Source of the DNA: Chloroflexota bacterium | Lineage (GTDB): Bacteria > Chloroflexota > Dehalococcoidia > Lucifugimonadales > JACPQL01 | Direction: 5' to 3' | Assembly: GCA_016190445.1 (NCBI GenBank) | Contig: JACPQL010000016.1 | Span: 1 to 39,863 of the forward strand | DNA: 39,863 bases | In this document: positions 22,791 to 31,008 of the stretch, one piece after another | Layout of the letters: the number at the start of each line of letters is the position of its first letter | How positions within the stretch are numbered: position 1 is the stretch's first letter | Position numbers and translations under genes: made by a program | The notes under the pieces: model-generated | Seen by the model: only the letters and a program-made list of their open reading frames with translations | What the model was told of the DNA's origin: nothing | Databases searched by the model: none

Positions 22791-23549
22791 ATAGTCCTCA
22801 AGGACTTTCACTAAGCATCTTGCCAGTGTTCTACCAAAGTGGGCATAGGACAAGATTTCGTCAGGCCCGAGCGCGGTACCCCCCACCCTGTGCGCAATTC
22901 GGTTGCGATTGTCAATCAGTTCATTTAGACGACTCTGGGCACGAGATTTCGCTGTCTTGGCCCCACCCGGTCCCGACCACCTCTGGAGAGTCCGAGTGGC
23001 ACCAATCTCAGTCCACACGTCTTTTATGCCGAGACGGCCAAACAGTTCTCGCAAAGTGTTTGCCTTCAGATTGCGGTCGTTGAGGGCTATGGCCTCACCA
23101 TTGAGGGTATAAGGAGTGGCTCCCGTGAGGCAATCTCGAAGGTTGCTCACGAACCTCCGCAATTCGTAATCTGCGAACCTGCTCCGACTACGGTCGAGCG
23201 CCTCCCCAGTGTACCTCTCATTTGCTGACTTCACGGCTTTGGGTAAGTGATCGTACGAAGCAACTTTCCCAGGCAAGTCGGCCGAGAATGCTATAAGCAG
23301 ATCTGAGACGAATTGTTCAAACGCAGCCGAGATCAAGAGAACAGCGCCATCAAGCCCCGGCTGCATGCCAGCTTGTCCAATCTGCCTCGCAGATTGGTGA
23401 AGCACAACCGCCGCTCGGTTCGAATTCAACCATATCGCTGCCTCCACTACGCAGGAGTGCGTCGTGTTATGATAACGCGCTGCTTTTCTCCGGTAGGCAA
23501 CAGCCGACAGTGCAGTGCTAATTGTGAAACGAACAGGAAACAAATGCAA
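22689..23549 (-). CDS. HEPN-domain protein (RiboL-PSP-HEPN type)
   Basis: A 286-residue protein. Helical segments (LDGAVLLISAAFEQFVSDLL, LRRFVSNLRDCLTG, ANTLRELFGRLGI) lead to RLNELIDNRNRIAHRVGG, which contains the HEPN ribonuclease motif R-x4-H (RNRIAH). This layout fits the RiboL-PSP-HEPN family found beside restriction, toxin and other defence genes. I infer an RNase or RNA-binding toxin-like role. The start is uncertain: TTG 23549 adds an N-terminus that does not look conserved, and GTG 23447 is possible. The last codons lie in a perfect inverted repeat. Repeats R2 and R5 stand on either side, so it may be a mobile cassette. Confidence 0.7.
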   Translation of the reverse strand: MHLFPVRFTISTALSAVAYRRKAARYHNTTHSCVVEAAIWLNSNRAAVVLHQSARQIGQAGMQPGLDGAVLLISAAFEQFVSDLLIAFSADLPGKVASYDHLPKAVKSANERYTGEALDRSRSRFADYELRRFVSNLRDCLTGATPYTLNGEAIALNDRNLKANTLRELFGRLGIKDVWTEIGATRTLQRWSGPGGAKTAKSRAQSRLNELIDNRNRIAHRVGGTALGPDEILSYAHFGRTLARCLVKVLEDYASVVSLKQIDNQSASPPAHREVARCKIIYETLH

Positions 23550-23560
23550 GCGAAGCCAGA

Positions 23561-23634
23561 GGGACTCGAACCCGGATGCCAGTTGTCCCCCAAGTTCGAG
23601 TGTAGTTGCTGGGCTCTGTGGATTCGAACTCGCC
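23561..23634 (-). repeat. Dispersed repeat R5 with tRNA 3'-end-like segments
   Basis: Read on the minus strand, GGGTTCGAGTCCC (23561-23573) is a perfect T-arm shape, and GCGAGTTCGAATCC (around 23621-23634) is a second one followed by an AGAGCCCAGCA acceptor-like end. No full cloverleaf can be drawn. Confidence 0.5.
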
Positions 23635-23663
23635 TCCTACCGGGCTGTCGCCATGCGCCTCCA

Positions 23664-23730
23664 TCCCTTTGCCCAGCAGCTTCGCCAGCTCAGCCATGTC
23701 CTCTGGACGTTGCTGCTGGCGGCGGTCGCC
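23664..23730 (-). pseudogene. Remnant of an aldo/keto reductase 3' end
   Basis: On the minus strand, after a frameshift, the sequence reads PEDMAELAKLLGKG, close to PEEMAELEKLLGEG at the C-terminus of the intact reductase at 34431-35375, preceded by ASSNV where that protein has AANV. Both copies are followed by a tRNA-like repeat. Only about 20 codons remain. Confidence 0.5.
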
Positions 23731-23896
23731 CGCTCATGGTGGGCCTGTGGAGCCTCTGGGCGCCCATTGCCGGCACTACATCTGGTCCAAAGGTTTGCCT
23801 TCGGGGCGACACTGAGGCTCGAAGGTCAGTGGTGGGCCGACTTGGCTGACGGCAGGAAGATTGGCAGCTTGCCAGCACATCTCGATGAGCATCCCG
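23731..23896. other. Intergenic sequence next to the permease gene
   Basis: I see no gene, RNA or defined repeat here. Open frames are short and inconsistent. Confidence 0.3.
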
Positions 23897-24646
23897 CTAG
23901 AGAACGGTGAGTAGCAGCTTGCCAGCAGCTATCACGAGGACGATGGCAAGGGTGCGGCGGATGGTGAGCCCGGAGAACCTCCGCGCTCCTAGCTGGGACC
24001 CCAGGAGGCCCCCCAGGAAGGCAGGCGCCACCATGATGGCCAGCGGCCCCGTCGCAAACGTCCCGGCGGAGAGACGTCCCAGGAGACCACTCACGGAGTT
24101 GATCCAGATAAAGCCTGCCGAGCTGGCGGCTGTCTGTTTCGGGTCCGCCCATCGAAAAAGCACCAAGAGGGGGCTCAGGAAAATGCCGCCTCCTACTCCT
24201 ACAATACCCGACAATAGCCCGATGGCTGCACCTATGAGAAGAGCCAGGCCCAGGGGGACTGGTCGCCTTGCCCCGGTGGAGGCTGGACTGGGAAGGGAGA
24301 GACGCACAGCGGCAAAGACCAGGGCGCCAGCCAGCACGAAGCCATAAGTTGTGGCTGGCACATGGAGTCGGCCCCCCAGAAAGGCGGTGGGAATGGAGGC
24401 GATGAGGAAGGGCAAGAGGAGTCTCGCCCTGAAATGTCCCGCTCGCCAGTAAGCCAGGCCTGCCAGGCCCGCCACCAGAAGGTTTAGGATCAAAGCCGTG
24501 GTGGACATCTGCCTGGGAGCAAGGGTGGTTAGCAAGAGCGACATTACAGCCAGGTACCCTGATGCGCCGCCGTGGCCCACGGAGGAGTAGAGGAAGGCGA
24601 CTACCAGGATGAGGGGGCTGAGCAGGAGGGCCTGTGGTAGGTCCAT
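23897..24646 (-). CDS. TauE/SafE (TSUP) family permease
   Basis: A 249-residue integral membrane protein with about eight hydrophobic segments. The family's repeated glycine motifs are present: FLYSSVGHGGASGYLAVM in the first half and GLLSGIVGVGGGIFLSPLLV in the second, as expected from the inverted repeat topology. TSUP proteins move sulfite, sulfoacetate or related anions out of or into the cell. The substrate cannot be predicted; no sulfur gene is next to it. Length is normal. A remnant of an unrelated reductase gene lies downstream. Confidence 0.9.
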   Translation of the reverse strand: MDLPQALLLSPLILVVAFLYSSVGHGGASGYLAVMSLLLTTLAPRQMSTTALILNLLVAGLAGLAYWRAGHFRARLLLPFLIASIPTAFLGGRLHVPATTYGFVLAGALVFAAVRLSLPSPASTGARRPVPLGLALLIGAAIGLLSGIVGVGGGIFLSPLLVLFRWADPKQTAASSAGFIWINSVSGLLGRLSAGTFATGPLAIMVAPAFLGGLLGSQLGARRFSGLTIRRTLAIVLVIAAGKLLLTVL

Positions 24647-25040
24647 CTACGGGCGTCTCCTCACCCTGGGCGCTACGACTGCTACCACCAGGTTGCGCCC
24701 CAGCGTTCTGGCACGGACCTCAACATAGCAGGTGCCTGGTGTTTCACTGCTTGAGCTACGAGGTCTCGCATAGAGCAACTTGTGAAGAGGCGACTATAGG
24801 TGCAAGTAGTATAGCAATACCCCCTGCTGTAAACTAGCAACTGCTAAGGGATAACGGGCAGAGCCGATTATACTCGAATCTCTCCACTGCCAGAACCATG
24901 GCCGGAATTCGTACCACGCCCATAGGGATGTGCTAAAATCCTATACGGGGCATGTCTGCTCTCCCGACTGTGGTCTCTATGACGGAGCGGCGTGCCGGAA
25001 CGCGGGCCCCGGCTGGGCCGGGCGTGTCAGGAGCGGGCCT
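24647..25040. other. Intergenic region with a probable promoter for the nfeD operon
   Basis: No gene is evident. An extended -10, TGCTAAAAT, lies at 24930-24938 and would start transcription near 24945. That argues against the GTG at 24930 being the start of nfeD, since it falls within the promoter. No clear -35. Confidence 0.4.
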
Positions 25041-26432
25041 TTGGTAGCTGTGTGGCTGAGGCGAGCAGTGCTGTCTCTCTCCCTGCTGGCGCTGGCGGTG
25101 GGCGCCACGGCTCAGGCCGCCAGCCACCGGGACCATGCTGTCTTCATCGAGGTCCGGGGGGCCATCAACTCCGCCACGCAGCGGTACGTGTCCAGGGCCT
25201 TTGCGGAGGCGGAGCGCGGCGGTGCCAGGCTGGTCATCGTGCGCCTGGACACTCCCGGAGGGCTTCTGGATGCCACCCGCGCCATAGTCGAGGTTCTGCT
25301 GAGTTCGCCGATACCCTCGGTGGTGTACGTAGCCCCCAGCGGGGCGCAGGCCGCCTCGGCCGGCACCTTCATCGCCGCCGCCGCCAACTTCGCCGTGATG
25401 GCGCCTGGCACCAACATCGGGGCGGCAACCCCGGTGAGCGGGGGTGGTGGGGAGTTGCCTCCCACTCTGGCGAACAAGGCAACCAACGATGCCGCCGCAC
25501 TCATGCGGGCCATCGCCCAGGAGCGCGGCAGGAACGCCGAGAAGCTGGACGCCACGGTGCGGCAGGCGCTCTCCTTTTCCGCCACCGAGGCGGTCTCTCT
25601 GGGTGTGGTGGACTTTGTGGCCAACGACCTCCAGGACATGCTGGACCGCCTGGACGGCAAGTCTGCCTCCACCCGTGCGGGAGTGGTTGTCCTGAGCACA
25701 CGTGACCTGGAGGTGCGCTCTTTGGATGTGGGCGCACTTGAAAGGTTCCTGGGTTTCCTTGCCCACCCCAACGTTGCCTACCTGCTCCTGGCTCTGGGAG
25801 GGCTGGGTCTCGTGATAGAGCTAATAAACCCAGGTCTGATTGTGCCAGGGGTGGTGGGTGCCATTCTTCTTCTGCTGGCGTTCTTGGGTTTCGGCAATCT
25901 GCCGGTGAACTGGGCAGGCGTCGGCTTCATCCTGCTGGCCATGGTCCTTTTCGTGCTGGAGGTCCACGTAGGAGGGTTCGGTGCCCTGGGGGTGGGGGCC
26001 ATCGTGAGTTTCCTGGTGGGGAGTTTCCTACTTTTCTTCCACTTGGGAGGGGCCTCGCCCACGGCGCAGGCAGTGCGCGTGAGCCTGTGGGTTGTGGGTT
26101 CCACTGCGGGGGCCATGACAGGACTGGGTGGGCTGTTGCTGTGGACCCTGGTCAGGTCGCGCAGCGTCACCGTCGCCTCGGGGGGGAGTTCGGTGCGCCT
26201 CGTGGGGGCCCTGGGGTATGCCGTAACAGATATAGCTCCCAGAGGTGAGGTGCAGGTGGAGAGCGAGCGGTGGTCCGCGGTGAGCAGTGGCGGTATACCT
26301 ATCCCTGCCGGGGAGAGAGTGAGGGTGGTGGCGGTGGACGGTCTGACTTTGCATGTGGCTCGGACGGATTCCCTGGGTGCAGGCGACGCTGAGGCCCGGA
26401 GAACCGAGAGCCACCACTCTGGACACCGGTGA
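25041..26432 (+). CDS. nfeD: NfeD-family membrane-bound serine protease
   Basis: A 463-residue long-form NfeD. The N-terminus is a signal or anchor (AVLSLSLLALAVGATAQA). A ClpP-like protease domain follows (residues about 33-215): RLDTPGGLLDATR, then SGAQAASAGTFIAAA with Ser106 as likely nucleophile and Lys146 in ANKATNDA as likely base, the Ser-Lys dyad of the PH1510 type. Four or five membrane segments occupy about 240-370, and an OB-fold NfeD domain closes the protein (VGALGYAVTDIAPRGEVQVE). It cleaves stomatin-like partners, and the next gene encodes one. TTG 25041 is chosen because AGGAG lies 7 bases upstream and the signal peptide starts there; the in-frame GTG at 24930 lies in a -10 box. 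Confidence 0.9.
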   Translation: MVAVWLRRAVLSLSLLALAVGATAQAASHRDHAVFIEVRGAINSATQRYVSRAFAEAERGGARLVIVRLDTPGGLLDATRAIVEVLLSSPIPSVVYVAPSGAQAASAGTFIAAAANFAVMAPGTNIGAATPVSGGGGELPPTLANKATNDAAALMRAIAQERGRNAEKLDATVRQALSFSATEAVSLGVVDFVANDLQDMLDRLDGKSASTRAGVVVLSTRDLEVRSLDVGALERFLGFLAHPNVAYLLLALGGLGLVIELINPGLIVPGVVGAILLLLAFLGFGNLPVNWAGVGFILLAMVLFVLEVHVGGFGALGVGAIVSFLVGSFLLFFHLGGASPTAQAVRVSLWVVGSTAGAMTGLGGLLLWTLVRSRSVTVASGGSSVRLVGALGYAVTDIAPRGEVQVESERWSAVSSGGIPIPAGERVRVVAVDGLTLHVARTDSLGAGDAEARRTESHHSGHR

Positions 26433-26453
26433 CCCGAGGAAAGGAGGGAAGGC

Positions 26454-27314
26454 ATGGCTCTGAACATTGTTAGGCAGTACCAGCGGCTAGTGGTGCTCCG
26501 GTGGGGCCGTTTCATGGAACTCAGAGGGCCAGGTGCGCGCTGGACATGGCCTGTTGTGGACCATCCCATCAGAGTGGACCTTCGCGAGAGCTTCCTGAAC
26601 ATCGAGCGGCAGACCTGTATTACCAGGGATAATGCGCCCATTGCTATAGACTTCCTCATCTACTGGAAGGTCATGGAGGAGCAGGCGGAGCGGACAGTGC
26701 TGGAGGTGGCCAATTTCGTGGGGGCGGCGGCGGGTATAGCCACCACCACCCTGCGCGCCGTCATCGGCGACATCTCGCTGGACGACGTCCTGGCCAAGCG
26801 GGAAGATATCAATCAGGTGCTTAGGGTCAAACTTGACGAAGTCACGGCGCGCTGGGGCGTGAAGGTGACCGCGGTGGAGATCCGGGAGATAGAGCCCCCC
26901 AAGGAAGTCCAGGACGCCATGAACAGGCAGATGGCGGCGGAGCGGATCCGCCGGGCCACCATCACCGAGTCCGAAGGGCTGCGCCAGGCTGCCATCAACA
27001 AGGCCGAGGGTGAGAAGCAGGCAGCCATTCTGCGCGCGGAAGGAAACAGGCAGGCCGCCATTCTGGAGGCGGAAGGAAACAGGCAGGCGGCCATCCTGAA
27101 CGCCGAGGGGTTTAGCCAGGCGCTGAACCTGGTCTACCAGGTGGCCAGCACAGTGGATGCCAAGACCATGAGCCTCCAGTACTTTGATACTCTGAAACAC
27201 CTAGGGGGGAGCCCCGCCACCAAGTTCATCTTCCCCATGGAGTTCACCAGTATGCTGCGGCCCTTCCTGAACCTGGGCGACCACGGGGAGCAGCAGGGTA
27301 GGGGCTCCGGCTAG
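26454..27314 (+). CDS. SPFH/stomatin-like protein (slipin)
   Basis: A 286-residue SPFH protein and the expected partner of NfeD. VRQYQRLVVLRWGRFMELRG through LDDVLAKREDINQVL and VTAVEIREIEPPKEVQDAM form the SPFH domain. Residues 174-217 are four near-perfect 11-residue repeats of the pattern EG-x-(R/K)-QAAI-x-x-A, a hendecad coiled coil. The 33-base repeat is also visible in the DNA (26973-27104). Unlike most slipins it has no N-terminal hydrophobic hairpin; the product begins with the SPFH strand. AAAGGAGGG lies ahead of the ATG and there is no upstream in-frame start, so the anchor seems truly absent. It probably binds the membrane through oligomers or NfeD. The gene follows nfeD by 21 bases. 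Confidence 0.9.
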   Translation: MALNIVRQYQRLVVLRWGRFMELRGPGARWTWPVVDHPIRVDLRESFLNIERQTCITRDNAPIAIDFLIYWKVMEEQAERTVLEVANFVGAAAGIATTTLRAVIGDISLDDVLAKREDINQVLRVKLDEVTARWGVKVTAVEIREIEPPKEVQDAMNRQMAAERIRRATITESEGLRQAAINKAEGEKQAAILRAEGNRQAAILEAEGNRQAAILNAEGFSQALNLVYQVASTVDAKTMSLQYFDTLKHLGGSPATKFIFPMEFTSMLRPFLNLGDHGEQQGRGSG

Positions 27315-27343
27315 AGGCCGCTGGGGGCGTTGTAGCCGTCATC

Positions 27344-27457
27344 CGCTCATGGTGAGTTCCGACCCCGACTCTCGTCGGGGTAGAGAGTGCCGAGTCCCTC
27401 GTGCATGCTCGACAAAGTCGGCATCTCGACTGCGTCGGACCTGTCGAACCATGAGCG
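27344..27457. repeat. REP-like inverted repeat with a large nested insert
   Basis: CGCTCATGGT (27344-27353) and ACCATGAGCG (27448-27457) are perfect complements. Between GAG and CCTGTCGA, where such units normally close, about 80 bases are inserted, including CCCCGACTCTCGTCGGGG (27363-27380) and CGACTGCGTCG. Confidence 0.75.
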
Positions 27458-27554
27458 TGCCAAGACCTGCGTTACTGCCGGGAGCGGTAGCATGGATGGC
27501 GGGCCTAAGAGGGAGCAGGCCAGACGATACCTCCACAACTGGTTTCGAGTGCCT

Positions 27555-27623
27555 GTTGGTGGGGCTCAGCGGACAGTACTCGAACGTTGTGCGGCCGGAC
27601 CTGGTGGCGAGGCTGAGGCAACT
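27555..27623 (+). repeat. Dispersed repeat R3 (left flank of the copper module)
   Basis: CTCAGCGGACAGTACTCGAA followed by a GCGG-CCGGACCTGGTG block and GAGGCTGAGGCAA. Close match to R4 at 30794-30863, same orientation. The first part looks like an antisense tRNA 3' end (TGGTGGGGCTC). Confidence 0.8.
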
Positions 27624-27720
27624 GTGGGCAAGGGCTGACATGTTTGGTTGACTCTCAAATGGTGCCAGATGCCCAGTGCCCCCAGCTCTTGCCAGGAAAC
27701 TACTGCCTAATAACTATTGC

Positions 27721-27872
27721 CTAATCCAGAGGTCCCTGGGGCTCAGCCTGGAACTTGTAGTGGCATAGCTGAGGCAGAAATAGAAGGTCTTGCCGTCGTA
27801 TTCTATCTTCGCGGCGGCCTTTTCTGGATCCACGTCCATTCCGCAGACGGGATCCTCGACCATTGTTGCCAT
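27721..27872 (-). pseudogene. YHS-domain metal-binding protein, frameshifted
   Basis: From ATG 27872, preceded by a strong AAGGAGGAGG site, the product is MATMVEDPVCGMDVDPEKAA and continues AKIEYDGKTFYFC, a YHS (TRASH-like) domain. After YFCLS the frame slips: the expected CHYKFQAEPQGPLD and its stop (27721-27723) are in another frame, one base missing near 27776. With the slip restored it would be about 50 residues. YHS domains bind copper or other metals and often accompany copper ATPases; the ATPase gene lies 30 bases upstream on the same strand, so the two are probably one operon. The slip may be a real mutation or a sequence error. Confidence 0.75.
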
Positions 27873-27902
27873 GTCCTCCTCCTTGGTCGTGGATTCGTTT
27901 AC

Positions 27903-30650
27903 CTAGACCTTCGACTCTACCCGCATGCTGGCCTGGTCCACCTTTGGCAGGAGAGGCCGTTTGTAGGCCCTCAGCCGGTTGGCATTGGTGACTACCGACA
28001 GCGAGCTTAGAGCCATGGCTGCCGCCGCAACAATAGGGCTGAGCAGGACGCCGAAGAAGGGGTACAGCACCCCCACCGCGATGGGTATGCCGACGGTGTT
28101 GTATCCAAAGGCGAACACCAGGTTCTGGTAGATGTTCCGCATGGTGGATCGGCTCAGCGTGATGGCAGTCACCACTCCACGAAGCTCACCGGAGATCAGC
28201 GTGATGTCCGACGACTCTATGGCAACGTCGGTGCCGGTGCCGATGGCCAGACCAACGTCCGCCTGGGCCAGGGCTGGCGCGTCGTTGATGCCGTCGCCAA
28301 CCATGCCTACCAGCTTGTTCTCGCCCTGGAGCCGCTTCACCTCTAGGGCCTTGTCCTCGGGTAGCACCTCTGCCAGGACACGGGTGATGCCCACCTGCCG
28401 AGCGATGGCCTCGGCGGTGCGCCGGTTGTCACCGGTCATCATCACAACCTCCAAGCCAAGCCGTTGGAGGGCTGCCACGGCAACAACAGAGTCCTCCTTG
28501 ACAGTGTCCGCCACGGCCACAAGGCCTGCCGGCTTTCCGTCCATGGCCACGAACATAGGCGTCTTGCCCTGGGCTGCCAACTCCTCCGCCTGCTTCTCAA
28601 GCTCCGATGTGTCAAGCCCAGCGTCGGCTAGCAGGCGACGGTTCCCCACCATCACCTCTCGCCCGTCAACGTTTACCTTTATCCCCTTGCCAGTGACCGA
28701 CTGGGAGTCCTTGGGCTCGGCCAGCTCCAGACCGCGCTGTTGGGCCCCTTCCACAATAGCCTGCCCCAGGGGATGCTCTGAGGCACGCTCCGCGGAGGCC
28801 ACCAACCGCAGCAGGTCGTCCTCGGAAGGAGATCCCACGAGGACCACGTCGGTGAGTACGGGCTTGCCCTTGGTGATGGTGCCCGTCTTGTCCAGGATAA
28901 TCGTGTCCAGCTTGTGGGCCGTCTCCAAGGCCTCCGCCGAGCGTATGAGTATGCCGTTCTCGGCGCCCTTGCCAGTGCTCACCATGATGGACATGGGCGT
29001 GGCAAGGCCCAGGGCGCAGGGGCAGGCTATGATGAGCACAGCCACGGCGTTCACCAGGGCAAAGATGAAGGCTGGCTCTGGCCCGAAGTCGAACCAGATG
29101 ACGAAGGTGCCGATGGCGATGAATATGACTGCGGGTACGAAGTAGCTGGCCGCGAGATCGGCCAGGCGCTGCACAGGGGCCTTGGATGCCTGGGCCTGCT
29201 CCACCAGCCGGATGATCTGGGAAAGCATGGTGTCCTTGCCCACCTTGGTGGCCTGGAAGCGGAAAGAGCCCGTCTGGTTGATAGTGGCCCCAATGACAGT
29301 CTCACCTTCGCTCTTGGTCACCGGGATGCTCTCGCCGGTGACCATGGACTCGTCCAGGGTGGAACGGCCCTCGGTGATCTCGCCGTCCACTGGGACCTTC
29401 TCGCCAGGTCGAACGATGATGACGTCTCCGATCTGGACATCCTCTACCGGTACGTCAAGTTCCTGGCCGCCCCGCACCACGCGGGCCGTCCTGGCCTGGA
29501 GGCCAATGAGCTTGCGGATGGCCTCGTTGGTACCGCTCTTGGCGATTGCCTCCAGCATCCGGCCCAAGAGTATCAGGGTGAGAATGACCCCGACAGCCTC
29601 GTAGTAGACCTCCTGGAGCTGCTCAGGAAGGATGTCTGGAGCAATGGTGACGACCAGGCTATAGAAGAAGGCCGCCATGGTACCGATGGTGATAAGTGTG
29701 TTCATGTCGGCGGTGCGGTGCATGAGAGTCAGCCATCCCGTGCGGTGGATGGGCCAGCCAGTGTAAAACATCACCGGCGTGATAAGGCCAAGCTGGAACC
29801 AGCGGTTGAGGAGTATATCTGGCATCCAGGCCGCGTTGAAGAACTCATGGACCATGACGGCGAGAACCACAGGCGTGGACAGCACCGCTCCCAGGATCAC
29901 GCGGCGCCGCAGGTCTTTGATTTCAGCCCTGCGGGAGGCAGCCTCTTCGTCCTCTGTCTCCTGGCTGCCGGGGTCCTTACGGCGCCGCACCTTGTAGCCC
30001 GCCTCTTCAATGACCCGCTGCATCTGCTCCACGGAGACTTGAGCCGGGTCGTACTGTACGGACACTCGCTCAGCCCCAAAACTGACGTGCACCTCGTCCA
30101 CGCCCGTCGTTTCTTTCAGGAACGCCTCGATGTTCACAACGCATGTGGGGCAATTGACACCACCACCCATGATGGCGAACTCTGCTTGGGCGAGTTCGCC
30201 CCTTGACTCAACCCTGGGGCCTACACCTACCGCCTGTGCATATTCCCTTTTTTCGGCCTCTCCCTGTGTTTCCTCGTCCTGGCCCACGATAAGGGTGCCG
30301 TGGATCATGTTCATACCGCAGGCAAAGCCGAAGGTGCCGGACCTGTCCGGCGTAAACTCCAGTGTCGTCGTGCCAAAGGCAGGCAGGCTCTTGCTGACCT
30401 GAAAGTCAGAGAAGACAACCCGCGAGGTGCAGTCGCTGGCCTCCTGCCGGTCGAACACCAGGCGCAGAGGTACCCCTTCTCTGACACGGATGACATTCGG
30501 CGAGTAGCCGCCTTTGACTGTAATGCGCACCTCCTGTACTCCACCCTTGACCTCTGCCTGACGGGCCTTCTTGGGTCCAAAAAAGAACCAGGCCAGGGCA
30601 GTGATGACCACCAGGCTTCCAATTGTGATAGCAATCTCTATACCTATCAT
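27903..30650 (-). CDS. Copper-translocating P1B-type ATPase with N-terminal cupredoxin domain
   Basis: A 915-residue protein. Residues 3-24 are a membrane helix. Residues about 39-123 form a cupredoxin-like domain ending in [16 protein letters not shown], which holds Cys111, Met and His117 as likely copper ligands. Next is an HMA domain with the motif NCPTC (Cys167 and Cys170) rather than the common M-T-C-x-x-C. The ATPase core is complete: TGES in the actuator loop, [11 protein letters not shown] in the membrane, DKTGTITKG with the phosphorylated Asp, SEHPLGQAI and [12 protein letters not shown]. The CPC motif marks copper or silver. It would export or load copper using ATP. Fusion of a cupredoxin to the pump is uncommon. 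The YHS gene follows, and both lie between direct repeats R3 and R4. Confidence 0.95.
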   Translation of the reverse strand: MIGIEIAITIGSLVVITALAWFFFGPKKARQAEVKGGVQEVRITVKGGYSPNVIRVREGVPLRLVFDRQEASDCTSRVVFSDFQVSKSLPAFGTTTLEFTPDRSGTFGFACGMNMIHGTLIVGQDEETQGEAEKREYAQAVGVGPRVESRGELAQAEFAIMGGGVNCPTCVVNIEAFLKETTGVDEVHVSFGAERVSVQYDPAQVSVEQMQRVIEEAGYKVRRRKDPGSQETEDEEAASRRAEIKDLRRRVILGAVLSTPVVLAVMVHEFFNAAWMPDILLNRWFQLGLITPVMFYTGWPIHRTGWLTLMHRTADMNTLITIGTMAAFFYSLVVTIAPDILPEQLQEVYYEAVGVILTLILLGRMLEAIAKSGTNEAIRKLIGLQARTARVVRGGQELDVPVEDVQIGDVIIVRPGEKVPVDGEITEGRSTLDESMVTGESIPVTKSEGETVIGATINQTGSFRFQATKVGKDTMLSQIIRLVEQAQASKAPVQRLADLAASYFVPAVIFIAIGTFVIWFDFGPEPAFIFALVNAVAVLIIACPCALGLATPMSIMVSTGKGAENGILIRSAEALETAHKLDTIILDKTGTITKGKPVLTDVVLVGSPSEDDLLRLVASAERASEHPLGQAIVEGAQQRGLELAEPKDSQSVTGKGIKVNVDGREVMVGNRRLLADAGLDTSELEKQAEELAAQGKTPMFVAMDGKPAGLVAVADTVKEDSVVAVAALQRLGLEVVMMTGDNRRTAEAIARQVGITRVLAEVLPEDKALEVKRLQGENKLVGMVGDGINDAPALAQADVGLAIGTGTDVAIESSDITLISGELRGVVTAITLSRSTMRNIYQNLVFAFGYNTVGIPIAVGVLYPFFGVLLSPIVAAAAMALSSLSVVTNANRLRAYKRPLLPKVDQASMRVESKV

Positions 30651-30720
30651 GGACTCTACCCTCGAGGGCGGTTGTCGTTAAACGCATTATTCCTGGAGCG
30701 GTGAAGCGGTCGGCAGCGTT

Positions 30721-30770
30721 AAGGTCCCCACCTTTCACAATAACATAAGGCGGGAGGCTTAAGATTACAA
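30721..30770 (-). promoter_or_regulatory. Promoter and possible operator for the copper ATPase
   Basis: On the minus strand TTGTAA and TATGTT (30770-30765 and 30747-30742) are 17 bases apart, with start near 30735. Directly at the start lies the inverted repeat AAGGTCCCCACCTT (30721-30734), a plausible site for a metal-responsive repressor. Confidence 0.45.
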
Positions 30771-30793
30771 GGTGGGTGATGAGTTCGAATTTC

Positions 30794-30863
30794 GTTGGGG
30801 GGGGCTCAGCGGACAGTACTCGAACTTTTTGCGGCCTGACCTGGTGCCCAGGCTGAGGCATTT
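30794..30863 (+). repeat. Dispersed repeat R4 (right flank of the copper module)
   Basis: Near-identical to R3 (27555-27623) through the tRNA-like part and the GACCTGGTG-to-GAGGCTGAGGCA part. Both are in the same direction, about 3.24 kb apart. Confidence 0.8.
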
Positions 30864-30939
30864 GCTCGCCCGTCAAACCCTCAAGAGCGAGAGCGGCTAG
30901 TTTCGGAGCATCTTGTCCCCTCTGGCCTATCTTATAGTG

Positions 30940-30985
30940 TTGACAATCATTGAGTAACACTCTATACTACTCTACGGTACTCCAT
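30940..30985 (+). promoter_or_regulatory. Consensus promoter with inverted repeat for the MerR-like operon
   Basis: TTGACA (30940-30945) and TATACT (30963-30968) are 17 bases apart. GAGTAAC and GGTACTC form an imperfect inverted repeat (30951-30957 and 30976-30982) spanning the -10 box, so autoregulation by the MerR-type protein is likely. Start near 30975. Confidence 0.6.
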
Positions 30986-31008
30986 GGTCCACCGGGGTGT
31001 GGTTGAGA

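Noticed and set aside
24930-25040. Upstream GTG start for nfeD
   Set aside because: It falls inside an extended -10 box and the added residues do not form a signal peptide; TTG 25041 has a proper ribosome binding site.
26973-27104. Tandem 33-base repeat as a possible CRISPR or minisatellite
   Set aside because: It has no spacers and encodes the coiled-coil repeats of the SPFH protein.
28914-30206. 430-codon plus-strand frame
   Set aside because: Antisense to the copper ATPase core.
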